A stretch of DNA of 64,000 nt from Aegilops tauschii subsp. strangulata (Eukaryota; Streptophyta; Magnoliopsida; Poales; Poaceae). Of this stretch, positions 44,780-57,000 are shown in pieces (the first letter of the stretch is position 1; every line of letters starts with the position of its first letter). The notes beneath the pieces are model-generated. The model searched no databases and was not told the DNA's origin. It worked only from the letters and a program-made list of their open reading frames with translations. The translations under genes and the position numbers were made by a program. The stretch is from assembly GCF_002575655.3 (NCBI RefSeq), contig NC_053039.3, positions 218,631,622 through 218,695,621 on the forward strand. The letters run 5' to 3'.

Positions 44780-45180
44780 TATCAGCTCCATTTCTATAGG
44801 TTTCGATAGGGGTAGGTTTGTAATTTCACTCAAACGTGACATAACTGCCTCTCACCTGGATTCATACATGGTGGGCGCCAAAACACAGTGTCTACTCGGC
44901 TGAAATCGCCTCCCTCCCCAATTCATACATGGTGGGCGCCAAAACAAACTCTCGTTAGCCGAAATCTCCATCGGCAAATATTCAGTGTATGCGAGATTCC
45001 CGTCCTATCCCGAACCGACTAATATTGTTGTGATGTAGGAAATTTTGAACGGGGCTAAGTTTGTAAAATTCCTCGCATTTGAGACAAGCGCGCCCTGAAG
45101 AGATGGTTCCCCCCTTCCTCTCTCCCTCCATTTCCCCATTCGTACTCCGTGGGCGCCAAAACACCCTCTCCACCCCAGCC
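44780..45180. repeat. Repeated 'GGTGGGCGCCAAAAC' leader units
   Basis: The phrase ATTCATACATGGTGGGCGCC, followed by AAAACA, occurs at about 44862 and 44923. A relative, 'CGTGGGCGCCAAAACACCCTC', is at about 45149. Around them 'GGTTTGTAATTTCACTC' (44814) and 'AGTTTGTAAAATTCCTCGC' (45058) are also paired, so a 60- to 250-bp segment has been duplicated. It may belong to the 5' part of the CACTA element whose transposase begins near 46084. Confidence 0.5.
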
Positions 45181-46083
45181 TCCTCCATCCGCCACCCCGT
45201 CCACTGCCGTCCTCCTCCACCATGCCGGAGCTGATACCTCGATGTCGTCGTCCATTACAAGAGATCGACCTCTCTCATCCACGGCTTCGGACCAGGATCC
45301 TTGCATCCCGTCATCTCGCTTCATCCCCGCCATCATCCACCTTGCCAGCGCTGCTTCTATGACCGTATCGTCCACCGCGCCGGGATATTCCCCCCGCCGC
45401 CACCATCTACCCTCCTAGATCTGCTTCCACACCGCCGACAGCCATCACTACCGCAGCACCGTCAAATTCTCAGCAGATGCATACACGGTGCCGCACCAGA
45501 GGTGGTACTCTTTCGTATCTGCTCAACTTATTTATCGCAGCAAGAAAATAGATCGCCACTGCTTTACTGTGATTTCTTGTCCATCTCTTACTTGTTACTT
45601 GAAAGCAAACATTGGTTGCGAAGTTTCCTTTGTCCGGTTTGCACCTTCAGATCCGCCATGGCACGCTCAACACTATACTCGCAATGCTTATAGTTTTCCC
45701 CTTTTATATTCCACACTAGTTAAATGATAGTAGACTAAATTTCAAAATTGGGTCAGTCGATTTTTGAGAGCTCGCCGGAGTTCGCCGGTGGGAAGGAAGG
45801 GGCTCGCCGGAGGGCTGCCCCATTATCGATCTTAGGGTTTAGGGTGGGGACAATGGTTGTGGGGGGCTGTCGCCGGGCTATGGTGGGGCCTCGCCGATGG
45901 CAAAACTCGATGCGGGTGGGGGTGGGGTTAGCTAGAGGGATGGCCCGGGGTGGCGGAAGATCGGAGGTGGTGGGCGGTTCAGGGGAGGGTGGGGGCCGGT
46001 GGTTCGGCCGGCGACCTGTGCGGTGTTCTTTAGGGGAAGAATATGAGGCGAGGAAGAAGAATGGTTAGGAGACGTAGGATCTT
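45181..46083. other. GC-rich upstream region of the CACTA transposase, no separate gene
   Basis: Low-complexity Pro/Ser/Thr-type open frames (45149-45418) and Gly/Arg-type frames (45748-46068) occur on both strands. None has a recognisable domain. A TNP2 frame follows at 46084, so this is likely the promoter and leader region of the CACTA element. Confidence 0.3.
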
Positions 46084-49000
46084 CATCGTCGCACTGACGA
46101 GCATGGTACCGGGATGCAAGACATGGTGCAAGACTTTGATGATGCTCGGGATTCGGACGATGAGATGGAGGAATCTGCATAGGCCTTCAATGAAATGTTG
46201 GAGTCTTCAAAACATCCTCTCCACGAGCACACTGAGCTTTGTCAGCTGGATGCCATCTCACAAGTAATGGCTCTGAAGGCTCAGTTCAACTTGGGCAGAG
46301 AATGCTACGACGCGATGATGACAGTATTTGGACGCTTTCTACCCAAAGGCCATGTAATGCCTGCAAACCTGTACCAGTCGGACAAAATCCTCCGTACACT
46401 TAAGATGCCCTATGAGAACATACATGTCTGTGAGAAAGGATGTGCCTTATTTAGGCTTGATTATGCGGACTTGAACTATTGTCCCATTTGCAAGTCTTCC
46501 AGGTATGTTGTGGTAGACAGCGGTATGGGTGAGAAGACGCATACCAAAATCCCTGTTAATGTTCTTCGGTATTTGCCAGTTGTACCAAGACTTCAACGTC
46601 TTTTCATGGTCGAAGAGACGGCAAGCCAGATGACATGGCACAAAATGGGCAAAAGAACCGAACTAGATGCAGATGGGAATCTGATGATGGTACGTACACA
46701 CATTGGATGGTTCTGCGTGGAAGCACTTTGATGCATTACATGAGCAAAAAACATCATATCCAAGGCATCCTCGAGTCGCCATCAGCACGGATGGGTTCAA
46801 TGTGTTTGGTCTGACGGCAACCCAATATAGTTGTTGGCCCATATTTGTCATTCCACTCAATCTCCCCCCCAGTCAGATTATGCAAAGAAAGAACATTTTC
46901 CTGACATTGATAATTCCAGGGCCCAACTACCTGGGGAAGAATATGAATGTGTACATGCAGCCGCTCAAGGATGAATTGCAAGAAGCTTGGGATAATGGGT
47001 TCAAGACATACGACACCGCTAGCAAACATAACTTCATAATGCATGTCTGGTACATATACTCGATGCATGACTTGCCGGCGTAGGCGCTATTCGTTGACTG
47101 GTGTGTGCATGGAAGGTTCCCATGCCCCACATGCAAGGCAACTCTTGAGTTTCATTGGCTGTAGGCGGGTCGAAAGTTTTCTTGCTTCGACTTGCATGGA
47201 CAGTTCCTGGATCCTCGCCATAAGTTCGGAAAGACAAGAAGAACTTCATCGAAGGTAGAGTTGTTAAAAACTCTACACCACCTGCGTTGACAGGTCAAGT
47301 GACCCTGGATTAGTTAAATACTCTGGAGCCAGATCCAGAGCGTCCAGGGTATTTCAAGGGGTATAATTTGGAACACGCCTGGACTCACAACATCGACATG
47401 ATGCACACTGAAAAGAATATCACCGAGGCCCTATTTGGTACATTGTTCGACATAAAGGGGAAGTCAAAGGATAATACTAAGGCTAGAGTCGATCGAGAGG
47501 CGCTATGTGATAGACCATTACAAAACATGCAAGAACAGAAAGGAAATCAAAACTGGACGAAGCCAAAGGCATGGTTCAATCTTGGAAGGCCAGCTATGAG
47601 GGAAATTATCTTGTGGGCGAAAATGCAGTTGATGTTCCTCGATGGGTATGTAGCGAATCTAAAGATGGGAGCGAGTCTTGAAAAATTGAAATATTTGATC
47701 TCAAGAGTCATGATTGGCACATATGGATTGAGCGGGTAGTGCTGGTGATGTTGCGTGGCTTTATCCCTGAGGATGAACAGCTAGTACTTGTAGAGCTGAG
47801 CTATTTCTTCCGTGTTCTCTGTGCGAAAGAACTATCGCCTGCCGTGCTAGAAGAAATGGAAGAGTAGGCGCCGGAGTTGATCTGCAAGTTAGAGAAGATC
47901 TTTCCGTCGGGCTTCTTTAATCCAATGCAACACTTGATTTTGCATCTCCCGACCGAGGCAAGATTGGGGGGCCCGTGCAAAATCTTTGGTGCTATGCAAC
48001 TGAGAGGATGCAGAAGCCACTCTGAGAAAAATGTAAAAATAAATGTAGAATTGAAGCATCGATGGCCGAGGCATTAATTACTGAGGAGGCGGCAAACTTC
48101 GTGACAACACACTACAAAGCCAAAAATCGTCATTTGCATAATCCGAAGCCTAGGTACAATGCTGGCGACCCTAAAAAGGTGGATCCAACCTTAGCCTATT
48201 CAAAGGGAATCTCGCACCAGCTGGTGCTTCGAAACCAATATCGTTGGATGTCTTTGGATGTCAAAGAATGGCGGACCATTTCGTTGTATATCTTCAACAA
48301 CCTAACAGAATGCGGCCATACATCGAGTAAGTTATCGCGGTACATTGTTTCGCAACTTCTAATTCCTTCGAAATGCTGTTATTCTGGGATATTTGATACA
48401 GTCGATACGTCGCCAAATTCTCGGATGGAGCGGAGATCAAAAATGAATCTATCAAAGAGTATGAGCTTCTGGCAAAGAAAGGAGGCGTCTTTCCCGGTTT
48501 CATCTCTTGGTTCAAACAAACGGTAATTTCCATTAGACCATTCTCATTTCTTTGTCTAATTTGCGGCTAATACAACAATCCTTTCGTATTAAACTTGTAG
48601 GCTAATTCAGAGTCTATGGACGCCGAATTGAGACAAGTCGCTAATGGTTTTGACTATAAGGTCCTTTCATTTGACAAATACGACATCAACAGGTATCGCT
48701 TTCGTACCTACAGCAAAGAGCTATCTATGGCCGACCGAAAGTATACAAATTGTTGTGTCTCTGCTATCGGCGATGGAGGTACTGAGTATTATGGGAGAGT
48801 TGAAGCAATTTATGAACTTCTATTCTATGGTGAAAACCCACCGAACGTCGTAGACTTCAAATGTTATTGGTTCCACCCGAAGGAGACTAGAAGGACTCAT
48901 GAACATATAGGGCTAGTGGAAATCAAACAAAGCACCCATTTAGATGTTCCCAATGTCTATATTACGGCTCAACTGGCGACCCAAGTTTTCTATCTATCGT

Positions 49001-49191
49001 GGGCCTGCCAAACTGATCCAAATCTGAATGGTTGGGATGTCGTTTATGAAGTGCCACCACGTGTTAGACCACCTCCCCCCAATGAAGAGGATTATGAACC
49101 TCACATTAACCCAGACATATATGAAGGTGAATTCTTCCAAGAAACACGTCTTTCCAGAAAACGCTTCAAGAAACGCTCTACTTCACCCTAG
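46084..49191 (+). pseudogene. CACTA (En/Spm) TNP2-type transposase, broken
   Basis: The frame starts near 46084 with an acidic segment ('MQDMVQDFDDARDSDDEMEE') and a TAG near 46177. It continues 'LYQSDKILRTLKMPYENIHV' and the zinc-like 'CEKGCALFR…DLNYCPICKSSRY'. After a shift near 46700 comes the transposase_21 core ('DGSAWKHFDALH', 'RVAISTDGFNVFGLTATQYS', 'CWPIFVIPLNLPPSQIMQRK', 'IPGPNYLGKNMNVYMQPL'). Then follow 'DMMHTEKNITEALFGTL' (47395-47445), a DUF4218-like 'LEKIFPSGFFNPMQHLILHL' (47887-47946) and a DUF4216-like 'TEYYGRVEAIYELLFYGENP' (48781-48840). TNP2 cuts and joins element ends in the nucleus. At least four stops or frameshifts and unspliced introns leave it non-functional. Confidence 0.85.
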
Positions 49192-49818
49192 AACATTGAA
49201 GTAGACAGCGACAGTGAATCCGACTTCACCCGTGAGCCGGAACAAGAAAAGCCAGAACAAGAAGAGGTTACTGTTGCGGATGACTTGTCAATGCTTGACC
49301 GATTACATAAAAGTGGCCTTCCACATGTTGATGCTGCTGAACCCGATGAGCATGTCATTCATGATAGTGATGATGATGATGATGCATTTATTGATCCCAG
49401 AGCATTTATTGAACCCGACGGTCAAGATTATTATTAGTTCATGTCAGGTATTCAATTTGTATTATATACATATATATATATTGTTAGTTCATGTTAGGTA
49501 TTCAATTTTTTATGTTGTACTTGATTTATATAGTTACTTGTATGATTTATGTAGTTACTTGTATAATTTTCTTACTTGTATGATTGTTTGTTATACATAG
49601 TGTCATGGTCTTGATATCCGTCCCCATTGGCCCTCGCCCGGTTTATGATTCGGATGTGGTATATTCTCTTTTATAACTATTTGTTGCATTTCGCATTTAA
49701 GACAATTATGGCCATTAAGTTGACATAGAGATATTTTTATCTAGGAGGTATGTGAACCGGAAATTGCAACCGACCCTCTTGTGGACAATTTAAATTTAGT
49801 TAAAAAGAAAATGGGTAT

Positions 49819-50058
49819 TTGAAAGAAAAAATGAAAAGAATTGAAGAAGAGAAGACGAAATTGGAGTTGTATGTTGCCGATGTCGTCGATGATCACAAGA
49901 TGAAGATGGATGCAATGCGCTTGAAGATGGATGCAATGCACTTGAAGATTAGTAAGATTAGAAAATATGACATTGATAATGAGGCTTGGTATCATTATGC
50001 CGTTGGATCAATTGTTACCTTAGTTGTGATCTTGATCGCATTTGTTGTGATGCGGTAG
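49819..50058 (+). CDS. Small coiled-coil plus membrane-anchor ORF of the CACTA element
   Basis: This is 79 residues. Residues 1-50 are Lys/Glu/Met-rich and helical, with a repeated 'KMDAM(R/H)LK' (about 29-43). Residues 59-79 form one hydrophobic segment ('YAVGSIVTLVVILIAFVVMR') that fits a C-terminal membrane anchor. It follows the TNP2 gene on the same strand and precedes the subterminal repeats. I recall similar short sequences in Triticeae CACTA elements, so it may be a last exon or separate ORF of the element. The frame is open with a good ATG. A function is not known to me. Confidence 0.5.
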   Translation: MKEKMKRIEEEKTKLELYVADVVDDHKMKMDAMRLKMDAMHLKISKIRKYDIDNEAWYHYAVGSIVTLVVILIAFVVMR

Positions 50059-50089
50059 GATTTCTTCAGTGTATTGCTTAACAAATGCA

Positions 50090-50460
50090 TACTTAGCTTC
50101 GTACATGCTTGTTAGCCCAATTATGCCACATACTTAAATTATTCATTTCAAAAATGGCATAATAACCTTGGTTTTCTCATAAATGTCATATACTTAACGT
50201 ATTTTCCTCCAAAATGGCATAATTACCTAAGTTAGATAAAAATGAGCTATACTTACCTAAGTTGGCTCAAAAATGGCATAATCACCTAGGTTAACACAAA
50301 AATGACATATACTTACCTTATTTTCCTCCATATTGACATAATAAACTTAGTTAGCTAAAAAATGGCATAATTACCTAAGTTAGCTCTAAAATGACACAAA
50401 TAAGGAATAATAAGAAGAAAAACAAGGAAGAGGAGAAAAAGAAAGAATAGAAGAAGAAAG
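50090..50460. repeat. CACTA subterminal repeats (AAAAATGGCATAAT type)
   Basis: 'AAAATGGCATAAT(T/A/C)ACCTAAGTTAG' and its relative 'AAAATG(A/T)CATATACTTACC' alternate about seven times at 30- to 60-base spacing. Such arrays near CACTA ends are binding sites for the element's accessory protein. The array runs into an A/G-rich stretch and is cut at 50472 by an LTR, so the right terminus of this CACTA is not seen. Confidence 0.65.
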
Positions 50461-50471
50461 AGAAGAAAAAG

Positions 50472-51950
50472 TGAAAGTGCGTTATATCGACTAGAGGGGG
50501 CTGAATAGGCGATTTTTAAAAATTATTCACTGAGGAATTTCAAGGTGTGGAAATTCCTAAGCAACAAACTACTTAGCAGCGGAATAAGTACTCAGATGCA
50601 TGCAAAACAGAACAGTAGCACAGTCATCATCATGAAATGAAACATATACAGAGCACGAGTAGCGTGTAAACATGATAAGCATGCTGAAGACAATGTGACT
50701 GAAGAAATAGGGTTGAGGAAATTGAGAAAGTCTTCAGTCAAAGTCTTCAAACAGTAATGATCAAGTTCATCAACACATGGATGAGGAAATGAAAGGGTTG
50801 AGGAAATAGAACCAGTAGCTTGGTGAAGACGATGATTTGGTAGAACATTTCCAACTGCTGTGACAGTCGTACGTCTGGTTGGAGCGGCTAGGTATTTAAG
50901 CCTGAGGACACACAGTCCCGGACACACAGTCCTCACCGTATTCTCCTTGAGCTAAGATCACACAGACCTCGCCCAATCACTCATGGTATGTCTTTAAGTG
51001 ACTTCCAAACCTTCACAAACTCGGTCACTCGGGGATCCACAATTTCCTCTTGGATGTTCTAGACCATGACGCCTAACCGTCTGGAGGATGCACAGTCCTC
51101 AAAGGTAACAAGCGTCGGCTCCACACAGGAACAATCTCTTCAGTGATGCTCAATCACTTTGGGTTTGTAGGTGGTTGGGTTTGGGTTTTCCTCACTGATG
51201 ATTTTCGCTCAAAGTCCTCGGAGGATGGGATGCTCTCAATGACAAGTGTCAGTTTCTCTCGGAGTAGCCAACCAGCTAGTGGTTGTAGGGGCGGCTATTT
51301 AGAGCCTAGGGAGCAGCCTGACATGATAAGACATAAATGCCCTTCAATGATATGATCGTTAGGTGGGTAGATATTTTGGGACAGCTGGCGCGTAGCACAT
51401 CAACGGTCGGATATTTGAGCTATCAAATTCCTCAGGGCTATCATGTTCCTCACTTGTAGGCAATCCGCACTGGCGAATTCCTAACTTCTCAGTCAAAACA
51501 AATTCCTCAGAGAACAGAAGATCTTCGTCTCTGTCACTGAAGAAATTGACTGAAATGTATGAGATTTCCAATGGCTTCACTCAAAAGGATTGGGTAGGTG
51601 TAGGATTTTGAGATGAGCATCACTTGGAAACTTTTCCTTAGTTTTACCTCGACCCCCTTTAACAGTACGGTGTTTCCTATGACTCAAGAAAGAGAAAATG
51701 AAACTATGAAAACATAAGTCTTCACGCTTCATCATCCTCGCATGAATATCGAAGTCTTCAAGGTCACACCAAATTCCTGACTTTCAAAGTCTTCAACTAA
51801 AGACATTCATTTTTAGGGGTCGACTTTCATCGTAAATATCAAACTCCTCATAGACTTATAGTACCTGTGTACACTCACAAACACATTAGTCCCTTAACCT
51901 ATAAGTCTTCAATACACCAAAATCACTAAGGGGCACTAGATGCACTTACA
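50472..51950 (-). mobile_element. 3' LTR (1.48 kb) of a minus-strand LTR element
   Basis: On + it begins TGAAAGTGCGTTATATCGAC and ends 'GATGCACTTACA', so the ends are inverted (TGAAAGTGC versus GCACTTACA, one mismatch). It is immediately followed by a polypyrimidine run on +. The LTR repeats 'TTCCTCA' and 'GAGGAAAT'-type words. The family is one of the abundant Triticeae LTR elements with a 'TATATCGACTAGAGGGGG' end, but I cannot name it safely. Confidence 0.75.
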
Positions 51951-51966
51951 ATCTCCCCCTTTTTGG
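51951..51966 (-). other. Polypurine tract of the minus-strand element
   Basis: The + sequence ATCTCCCCCTTTTTGG reads CCAAAAAGGGGGAGAT on minus, directly upstream of the LTR start. It fixes the orientation of the element as minus. Confidence 0.75.
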
Positions 51967-52543
51967 TGATTGATGACAATATAGGTTAAGTTTTCAACGG
52001 GGATAAACATATGAAGTGTAAATACTGATATTGAGGAATTTGATTGCAAGATATAGAAGAACTCCCCCTGAAGATGTACATATTTGAGGAATTTGCTTTG
52101 GATTGCAAATGCACATTATAGAATAATATCATGGAGATCTCCCCCTATATCTTGTAATTCATATACGCATTTAACATATGATTCGAAGAATTTGAAATGC
52201 ATGATGAAATATGGACTCTGACGAATTCGGCATGCATGCATTAAGGTACTTGAGGAATAAGCATGCAGAAAAGCAGTTCAAAAGAGTTAGAGCACCATAG
52301 GACTTAAGTTTGCAACTCATCAGAGCAAACACCTCAGAAGAGCAAGAGTTGTAACTTAAAAAACGCCCAAATATAAGAGACCCGCTTGAAGACTAACTCA
52401 AATTTCTCCCCCTTTGTCATCGAATGACCAAAAGGGACAAAAAATGAGGACTAACGCCCCTCAAGAATATCATCATGATGTCGATGGAGGAGCACCAGCA
52501 TTGTTGGGGTCATCCGTTGAAGTAGGGCCTGCCGTGGTGTCAT

Positions 52544-55500
52544 TCAAGTCTTCAGCTTCATCCGACTCACGCAATGAAGAATATGAGCTGGCAACGAGCT
52601 GAGGAACTTTGACTTTCTTGAATTTCTTTGATCAAAGTCCTGTTGGAAGCCCATCTGCTTGAGATCTTCATCATCGTAAAGATTAGATAGAATAGCCCAA
52701 GTGCGGTCAAGGACTTCATGCAAATAGTAGTGATTCTTCTTCACAGTATTTTGTGTGACTGTCATGTTCTGAAGAATTGCACCAAACTGACGCTTGACCT
52801 ACTTGTGATTTCGATCAACTTTCTGATGAAGACTGAGGAGAAGTTCACGATCAGTCATCAGACACGGAGGTGTGGCTTGAGGATATTGCTTTGAAGCTTT
52901 GGCGACAGAGTCTTGTATTGCAGAGTCGTCATTGGTGGAATAGGAAGTAGCTTTGCGAAACTGTCCATCCAATGGACGAGTGCCTTCATCTATGACAGCA
53001 GCCTTGCCCTTCTCATCAGCTGAGGAAATGGTCCTTTTGAGGACTTCAATCGGGGGCAAATAGCTGAGATGATTTTGAAAGTCAGCTTTATAATGAATTG
53101 AAGACCTTGATTTGATGAATTTCATGATCCAGGGAGCATAAGGCTTCAACTCAAAAGGTGACAAAGCAGCATTGGCCAAAGTCCTCATGAAGAAATCATG
53201 ATAGTTGATAGGAATACCATGTATGATATTGAACAACAGATTCTTCATTATGCCAGCAACTTCTTCGTCATCAGAGTTGTGGCCTTTGATTGGACTGAGG
53301 GTTTTGGTCAAGATGCGATAAACTGTCCTTGGCACATAAAGCAATTCCTTGACAAGGAATGTGGTTCTTGGAGCTTGGCCAGGCTTCAATGGCTTCATCA
53401 ACACTTGCATCAGATGATTTGTAAGTTCGGGTTCTGCATACATGAGCCTTACACCTTCAGTGGGAGGACTGACTGGGACGACATGAAGCAATTCAGAGGC
53501 CGGTGCTTTGTAGTGAGTATTATCTGTCATCCCGTCGAGCACCCATGAATTCACATCTTCAACATTTTCGGTGATGTGCAGTGTGGCATAGAACTGAAGA
53601 ATGAGCTCTTCATTCCAGTCGTAGATTTTGGTGCAGAAGTTGAGTAACCCAGTGTCATGAAGAACACTGAGGACAGGGGTGAAGCACGGAAGAGATTCCA
53701 TATCCACATGAGGAAGTTGCTCGTGGTCAAATACCTTGTCTTTATCAAAACTAGTGAGGAATAAAAGTTCATCTGGCTGGCTGTCCAGAAGCGCTTATGT
53801 CGAAGTCTTGCAGAGTCATAGGGAATGTAATCCGAGAAGAAATCATGCTCAGCAAAGAAATCATCAGCTTTGAATTTATGCTTCTTGGAGTGAGGATTCT
53901 GTGGCTTGGGCTGAAGATTAACAGTTGAAGTCTTCATAGCCTCTTGATGCACAACCTCTTGAGCCATAGGCTGAGGAATTTTGGTAGAAATTTCATCAGT
54001 AGCAGCCTTGGCCTCCATTTCTTCAGCACTAGTGGCTGGAACTTCTTCAGGAATAGAATGAAGTGAAGCTTGATGTCCTTCAGATCCCGTATGAATTTCT
54101 TCGGTCTGCACAAGGGACTGAGGAATTTGATGCAGAGGGGCTATCAGTGGTGAATTGGGGTGATGACTTTCCCAATAGTCATCATTCAGAATATTAGTTG
54201 TAGACCCAATGTCCACATCATCATCTTCTTCATCAATTTCTTCAATGCATGCCTCTTCAGCTGTGAACTGAGGCATGGGCGATGATACCAGCGGGGTTGA
54301 AGGGATATTACCCACTTCAATTTATTCATCCAACTGCTCTGAAGAAGCAGCAGAAGGATTTTCTTCATCTGAGTCATCATGGATGACATATTCCTCACCA
54401 AAGGGAACAATCTCCTTTGATGGCATGCTTGAAATGGGAACAACATCAATGGGGTTTGTGAACGAGCTTGTCAGAGTCTTCACTTTCTTGGGAGTTGAAG
54501 ACTCTGTAGTTGCAGATGCTTTCCTTTTCCTCACAGTTGCCCTCTCCGCAACTTTGGTCTTCTTCGCTTCTGATGTAAAAGAAAGGTTGATATCTTTCAT
54601 CTGTGATGACTTTGCAGGAGGAGCAGATAAAATTGGTTCAGTTTCTTCAGGCACAACTGATGCAGTTGCCTTGGCATATTCAGATTCTTCAGGCTCAGTA
54701 AATGCTTCATCTAGCCTGGTTTGTTCTTCAGGCGCAACATTGGTGGTTGCCCTGGCAATTTCTTCAGGAGCTGGAATTTCCTCAGCAGCCATGGTACTTT
54801 CATTTTCTTCAACAGTCTGATTTTCATCAGTTGTGGTTGCATTCTCTTTAGTAGTCTGAGCAGATGCCTCAGCCTGAGGAATTTCTTGTTGTGATGAAGC
54901 TGCAACATTTGGTTGAATCCCTTCGCCATTCTGACGAATCTGACTTTGGCACCTAGCCAATCTGTACGATATGCGTCAAATTCATCACTGAGAGCTTTGA
55001 TCTCAGATTGCATAGTCACAAGTTCTTTAGGAGACATTTTCACAACATTCTTCTTCAGAAAACACTCCTTCTTGTACTGAGCTTTCTTCACTTGCATGGC
55101 CTTCTCAAATTTCCATTTTTCTTCGCCTATGAAGGCGGCCAACATATGACTTTGGCCAGGAGTGAGGTTGAAATCAGGCAGAGGAGTGTTAGAGTCTTTG
55201 TGCCATAGATCAACGAAATTAAGGATCAGCTTTGGATCCAACATGAGTGGTGATGTCTACTACGCAACCTTCTTCTTGCAGACGTTGTTGGGCCTCCAAG
55301 TGCAGAGGTTTGTAGGACAGTAGAAAATTTCCCTCAAGTGGATGACCTACGGTTTATCAATCCGTGGGAGGCGTAGGTTGAAGATGGTCTCTCTCAAACA
55401 ACCCTGCAACCAAATAAAAAAGAGTCTCTTGTGTCCCCAACACACCCAATACAATGGTAAGTTGTATAGGTGCACTAGTTCGGCGAAGAGATGGTGATAC

Positions 55501-57000
55501 AAGTGCAATATGGATAGTAGATATAGGTTTTTGTAATCTGAAAATATAAAAACAGCAATGTAACTAATGATAAAAGTGAGCGTAAACGGTATTGCAATGC
55601 GTTGAAACAAGGCCTAGGGTTCATACTTTCACTAGTGCAAGTTCTCTCAACAATAATAACATAATTGGATCATATAACTATCCCTCAACATGCAACAAAG
55701 AGTCACTCCAAAGTCACTAATAGAGGAGAACAAACGAAGAGATTATGGTAGGGTACGAAACCACCTCAAAGTTATTCTTTTGGATCGATCTGTTAAAGAG
55801 TTCGTACTAGAATAACACCTTAAGACACAAATCAACCAAAACCCTAATGTCACCTAGATACTCCAATGTCACCTCAAGTATCTGTGGGTATGATTATACG
55901 ATATGCATCACACAATCTCAGATTCATCTATTCAAACCAACACAAAGTAGTTCAAAGAGTGCCCCCAAAGTTTCTACCGGAGAGTCAAGACGAAAACGTG
56001 TGCCAACCCCTATGCATAGGTTCATGGGCGGAACCCGCAAGTTGATCACCAAAACATACATCAAGTGGATCACGTGATATCCAATTGTCACCACAGATAA
56101 GCACGGCAAGACATACATCAAGTGTTCTCAAATCCTTAAAGACTCAATCCGATAAGATAACTTCAAAGGGAAAACTCAATCCATTACAAGAGAGTAAAGG
56201 GGGAGAAACATCATAAGATCCAACTATAATAGCAAAGGTCATGATACATCAAGATTGTGCCAAATCAAGAACACGAGAGAGAGAGAGAGAGAGATCAAAC
56301 ACATAGCTACTGGTACACACCCTCAGCCCCGAGGGTGAACTACTCCCTCCTAGTCATGGAGAGCGCCGGGACGATGAAGATGGCCACCGGTGATGGATCC
56401 CCCTCCGGCAGGGTGCCGGAACAGGGCCCCGATTGGATTTTGGTGGCTACAGAGGCTTGCGGCAGCGGAACTCCCGATCTATTCTGTTTCCCGATGGTTT
56501 TAGGGTATATTGGTATATATAGGAGGAAGAAATACGTCAGGGGAGCCACGAGGGGCCCACGAGGGTGGAGGGCGCGCCCAGGGGGGTGGGCGCGCCCCCT
56601 GCCTCTTGCCTTCCTCGTTGCTTCCCTTACGTGTACTCGAAGTCCCCTGGATTGCTTCCGTTCCAAAAATAACTCTCCCGAAGGTTTCATTCTGTTTGGA
56701 CTCCGTTTGATATTCCTTTTCTGCGAAACACTGAAACAAGGGAAAAAACAGAAACTGGCACTGGGCTCTGGGTTAATAAGTTAGTCCCAAAAATAATATA
56801 AAAGTGCATAGTAAAGCCCATTAAACATCCAAGATGGATAATATAATAGCATGAATACTTCATAAATTTTAGATACGTTGGAGACGTATCAAGTGGCACT
56901 GCACTGCCTTTGGCTCTAGCACCCTTGGCTTGCATGTCTCTGATGATCTCAGCGAGTTCTTCATCATCAGCTTCATCGTCACTTGATGGAACTTGGAAGG
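52544..57000 (-). pseudogene. Long non-pol ORF of the minus-strand LTR element
   Basis: Coding runs on minus from at least 57000 ('DTFQVPSSDDEADDEELAEI'), is split by a solo LTR, and resumes at 55245 ('MLDPKLILNFVDLWHKDSNT'). It has an acidic, Ala/Glu/Pro-rich middle (54960-54322) and then a folded-looking domain at 53707-52799 ('NEELILQFYATLHITENVED', 'LVKELLYVPRTVYRILTKTL'). This resembles the 'putative plant transposon protein' domain of grass LTR elements. A helical tail runs to 52544. Frames shift near 54960 and 53775, and stops fall at 54322-54324 and 52799-52801. No zinc knuckle, protease, integrase or RT is seen before the polypurine tract. The N-terminus is lost beyond 57001. Confidence 0.6.
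55246..56896 (-). mobile_element. Solo gypsy LTR, 55251-56891, with TSD AGTGG
   Basis: The LTR is 1,641 bp. On + it begins TGATGTCTACTACGCAACC and ends 'TTGGAGACGTATCA'. AGTGG flanks it at 55246-55250 and 56892-56896. Removing it with one AGTGG restores the reading frame of the host ORF ('GSAVPL' joined to 'MLDPKL'). The U3 end is shared with the solo LTR at 5012 (GAGACGTATCA) and both have 'GGGCGCGCCC' sequence, but the U5 halves differ, so they are related families or subfamilies. A (GA)n run is at 56276-56293. Confidence 0.9.
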
